Positions 62,701 to 64,000 of a stretch of 64,000 nucleotides of DNA are shown here, piece after piece. The stretch covers positions 994,501 to 1,058,500 of the forward strand of contig NC_091884.1 in NCBI RefSeq assembly GCF_019399895.1. The letters are read 5' to 3'. This DNA is from Cardiocondyla obscurior. Taxonomy: Eukaryota; Arthropoda; Insecta; Hymenoptera; Formicidae. Each line of letters opens with the position of its first letter. Position 1 is the stretch's first letter. The position numbers were made by a program, and so were the translations under genes. Under the pieces are notes generated by a model, which saw nothing but the letters and a program-made list of their open reading frames with translations, had not been told where the DNA came from and ran no database searches.

Positions 62701-63516
62701 TCGCTCGAGAGAAATTTTCCGGCGCGTCGCTGCTGCTAAGAAACGTCGCTGTCGAATATTTATTCGTGCGTGATTAAGCGATCGACTTATCACGAACGAC
62801 GTGGCGCCTGTAACTCGTTTTCCGACGACAACAACTCGTTAATCGCTAAAAAAAAAAGAAGAAAAAAAAAAAAAAACCACCGATTCTGATATTTAAAATT
62901 TCAGGAATGCGAATGTTTAAACACCGAAAAGTACCGGTTCTCGCGTTTTAAAATATGCCTAGAAATAAACTCGTTAAATAAAAACCAAACAGCGAAGAAA
63001 AAAAGTATCGAAAATGTTGCTCAATCAGTGACTGCATTGATATAAATTTAATAAAATTTAAATTGTTCGAATAAACAAAATTTTATCGTAAAGAATTTCA
63101 ACGTTTGCTCGTCGAGCATTTATTTGTGCCATTATTTTATACGTATATTTATCTAATCCATCTAATTTATCTAATTCATCATTAGAATAAAATTAATTTA
63201 CGATTGTGTCGATTTGATTCTCGAGCATTGCGAAATGTTATACTATATAACTCGGATTTAATTGTAATGACGAGGTTTCGAATTCAATTACACATTTTAC
63301 CACATTGGAATAATTCGGAGGAACGTGATGAAATGTTAAAGCACGGAACTTACCTGTTGCGTGGTACACTGAACCAGTATTCAGGGCGCAGCTTCTTCTT
63401 GCCGTAGCTCATGATTGGCGTCGATCGTGGTATCTTCTTGTCCTTCGGTCTTCCAGTTCGTAATCTCAGGTACAACGGTGGGTCCTCGCAAGAACGTGCA
63501 GGTCGTGGAATTAATT
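46399..63516 (-). CDS. mtd: Mustard / oxidation resistance 1 (OXR1), 3' part with TLDc domain
   Basis: OXR1-family protein linked to protection from oxidative stress; TLDc proteins also bind the V-ATPase. Exons seen, in transcript order, are 63516-63354, 60000-59772, 47663-47382, 46781-46612 and 46534-46399, with all phases matching. The gene continues to the left of the transcript, beyond 64 kb, where the LysM and GRAM domains are expected. Exon 63.4 encodes CEDPPLYLRLRTGRP and KLRPEYWFSVPRNR; exon 59.8 continues VDDLFRFIHAWVPNLYGELD and an acidic linker to ESWE. The TLDc domain runs from about LSDEHREQLCRHLPARAEGY through GFSLNSMYRKM and DHFYGTGESLLFRF to KFGLWLDGDLYQGR, ending ECWAFI. The intron before the TLDc exons is 12.1 kb and the previous one is 3.4 kb with an internal promoter. 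Two more possible exons lie in the large intron (separate entries). Confidence 0.92.
48021..48109. repeat. Imperfect inverted repeat (hairpin) in the mustard intron
   Basis: 48021-48037 and 48093-48109 are inverted copies, 16 of 17 matching, with a 55-bp loop. Weaker similarity continues outward on both arms. On the minus-strand transcript the single mismatch becomes a G-U pair. Confidence 0.5.
50097..50441 (+). CDS. Unrecognised plus-strand ORF in the mustard intron
   Basis: An open frame of 114 codons in an AT-rich intron, antisense to mustard. The product would be rich in aromatic residues and His, with a C-terminal half (YGYRLFDKLVGG, then DLYKQFFNYYLYRDKMHYAA) that looks like folded helical protein and not like translated noise. 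It lacks a signal peptide or membrane segment. I cannot name a family; it might be a fragment of a duplicated or retrotransposed helical-repeat gene. The codon choice is AT-ended, like its surroundings. No promoter or splice context is evident. It may be chance. Confidence 0.2.
   Translation: MRDCIPIVFLTFIFRPWTDIKISSLSVNQFFAAKFFKAHYHYRPLHWTHRVNFNLIARHAIPDVPCKQLVSQYGYRLFDKLVGGNNSDLYKQFFNYYLYRDKMHYAATRLFCEV
51412..51474 (-). CDS. mtd: Candidate alternative first exon of mustard (TLDc-only isoform)
   Basis: An ATG at 51474 opens 21 codons (MIVDPCPILNYVFQHSTRML then A) and ends at a GCG-GTGAGT donor in phase 0, exactly the phase of the next mustard exon at 47663. An in-frame TAA lies just upstream, so this is the first usable ATG. 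Spliced to the three TLDc exons it would give 216 residues. The GC-rich stretch at 51.5-52.0 kb could be its promoter. TLDc-only short isoforms are known for OXR1. A different frame through the same donor is also open, so this is tentative. Confidence 0.4.
55643..55739 (-). CDS. mtd: Candidate alternative exon of mustard, acidic
   Basis: A 97-nt segment bounded on the minus strand by an acceptor (CGAATTTTTAG) and a donor (GAAG then GTAAAT), open in only one frame. That frame begins CLSKVTRVIEDAEVKD and ends HEILETENE, an acidic linker-like composition similar to other OXR1 linkers. It starts in phase 0, as needed after ESWE or after the 58.9 kb exon, but ends in phase 1, so a further exon would be needed before the TLDc exon at 47663. 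That exon was not found. Confidence 0.35.
58905..58991 (-). CDS. mtd: Candidate cassette exon of mustard
   Basis: An 87-nt segment (29 codons), phase 0 at both ends, between the exon ending ESWE (59772) and the TLDc exon at 47663, so it could be included or skipped without a frame change. It reads LIKAPYVKLYSILKTSSASA then DSEQIQDSE. About 25 of 29 codons end in G or C, matching the GC-rich third positions of the neighbouring mustard exon and unlike intron DNA. The acceptor (GGCCGACAG) and the donor (GAG then GTACCG) are both only moderate. Confidence 0.45.
60546..60649 (-). CDS. mtd: Alternative first exon of mustard
   Basis: An ATG at 60649 (MMNQAMSRVGGMLNFIYDRH) opens 34 codons plus two bases, ending HVRGAVTGVMPFVHR at a donor (CGCAG then GTAAAA). 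Its phase 2 matches the exon at 60000 exactly, completing the Arg before VDDLFRFIHAW. The product, spliced to the remaining exons, would be 306 residues, lacking LysM and GRAM but keeping the linker and TLDc. The exon lies at the edge of a GC-rich block (60.5-61.3 kb) suitable for a promoter. The frame stays open upstream of the ATG, so a longer exon is possible. Confidence 0.7.
60650..61300 (-). promoter_or_regulatory. GC-rich block, probable internal mustard promoter
   Basis: CpG-rich DNA directly upstream (minus sense) of the alternative first exon, in contrast to the AT-rich introns around it. It includes a TCACGTG E-box near 61.09 kb. The long frames through it on both strands are composition effects. 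Confidence 0.45.
61301..63353 (-). other. Rest of the 3.4 kb mustard intron
   Basis: AT-rich, with A- and T-runs at 61.9, 62.2, 62.46 and 62.85 kb. The minus-strand frame at 62551-62793 has no splice sites or family resemblance that I can support. Nothing else seen. Confidence 0.5.
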
Positions 63517-64000
63517 CTGCGTAATACAGAAAGTATTGATTAACACAGATCAAGATACTCCGATAACGAAAATTATATAATCAACAAATTTATTATTCCA
63601 ATATAGAATCCGCGAATCCAAGCAACGTGACTCGTAATTTCATCGTAACAAAGAAATTCTTCTTGCAATAAAAAGCTCGTATATTATATATTCGTAAGAT
63701 TATTTTTCTCGACTTCTTTAAGAACTGCTAAAAAAATTTTGCACGTAAATATACACAGACAGATTAAAAACACGAATAAAAGTTGGAAAACGAGGCAAGC
63801 ATATTATCGCAAAGAGGTGAGTGGAGGGTGTTCAGAGTAAGAACCGTCCGTGTGAAAGAAAAATTATAGCAACGAGGATAGAGTCGTGATAGATGAACGG
63901 TATTTGCATAATGTACATATCGCACAAATATCGTAGAAGAAACAGTTCGACAAAATATATATGTGCAGCAAGAAATGGTGATGAAATGGAAATAACCATT

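Overview
This is an AT-rich eukaryotic window with high-GC patches. It carries spliced genes with short GT-AG introns, and the best family matches are insect orthologues: ionotropic receptors, ref(2)P/p62, ncd-type kinesin-14 and mustard/OXR1. Compact AT-rich introns next to GC- and CpG-rich upstream regions suggest a hymenopteran, perhaps an ant; that is inference, and the species cannot be read from the sequence. All splice models were built by hand from reading frame, GT/AG sites, phase and family resemblance.

Layout: 1-5.9 kb has no gene I can defend. 5.9-12.8 kb holds two tandem ionotropic receptor genes (minus strand) with the same eight-exon layout and intron phases. 15.0-18.2 kb is ref(2)P/p62 (plus), with a TATA box and a TCACGTGA E-box upstream. 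18.4-20.2 kb is mitochondrial ribosomal protein mS29/DAP3 (minus), tail to tail with p62. 21.4-24.9 kb is a TTC39-family gene (minus). 24.9-29.5 kb is gene-poor, with a GC-rich promoter-like block. 30.2-32.9 kb is TBC1D22 (plus), 33.3-34.2 kb is COA8 (plus), 34.5-37.0 kb is a C-terminal-motor kinesin (minus), and 38.3-39.6 kb is syntaxin-8 (plus). 39.6-46.4 kb is non-coding, with simple repeats and two MITE-like elements. 46.4-64.0 kb is the 3' part of mustard/OXR1 (minus), whose TLDc domain is split over three exons downstream of a 12 kb intron.

The genes are mostly housekeeping and not a single pathway. p62 (autophagy receptor), syntaxin-8 (endosomal SNARE) and TBC1D22 (Rab GAP) belong to membrane and autophagy traffic. 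mS29 and COA8 are mitochondrial, and OXR1 is linked to oxidative stress. The receptors are probably chemosensory.

The most interesting material is in mustard/OXR1. I see a clear internal promoter/first exon at 60.55-60.65 kb, a possible second one at 51.41-51.47 kb that would give a TLDc-only protein of 216 residues, and two exon-like minus-strand segments (58.9 and 55.7 kb) in the big intron. I saw no bacterial-type system, CRISPR array, integrated virus or convincing RNA gene.
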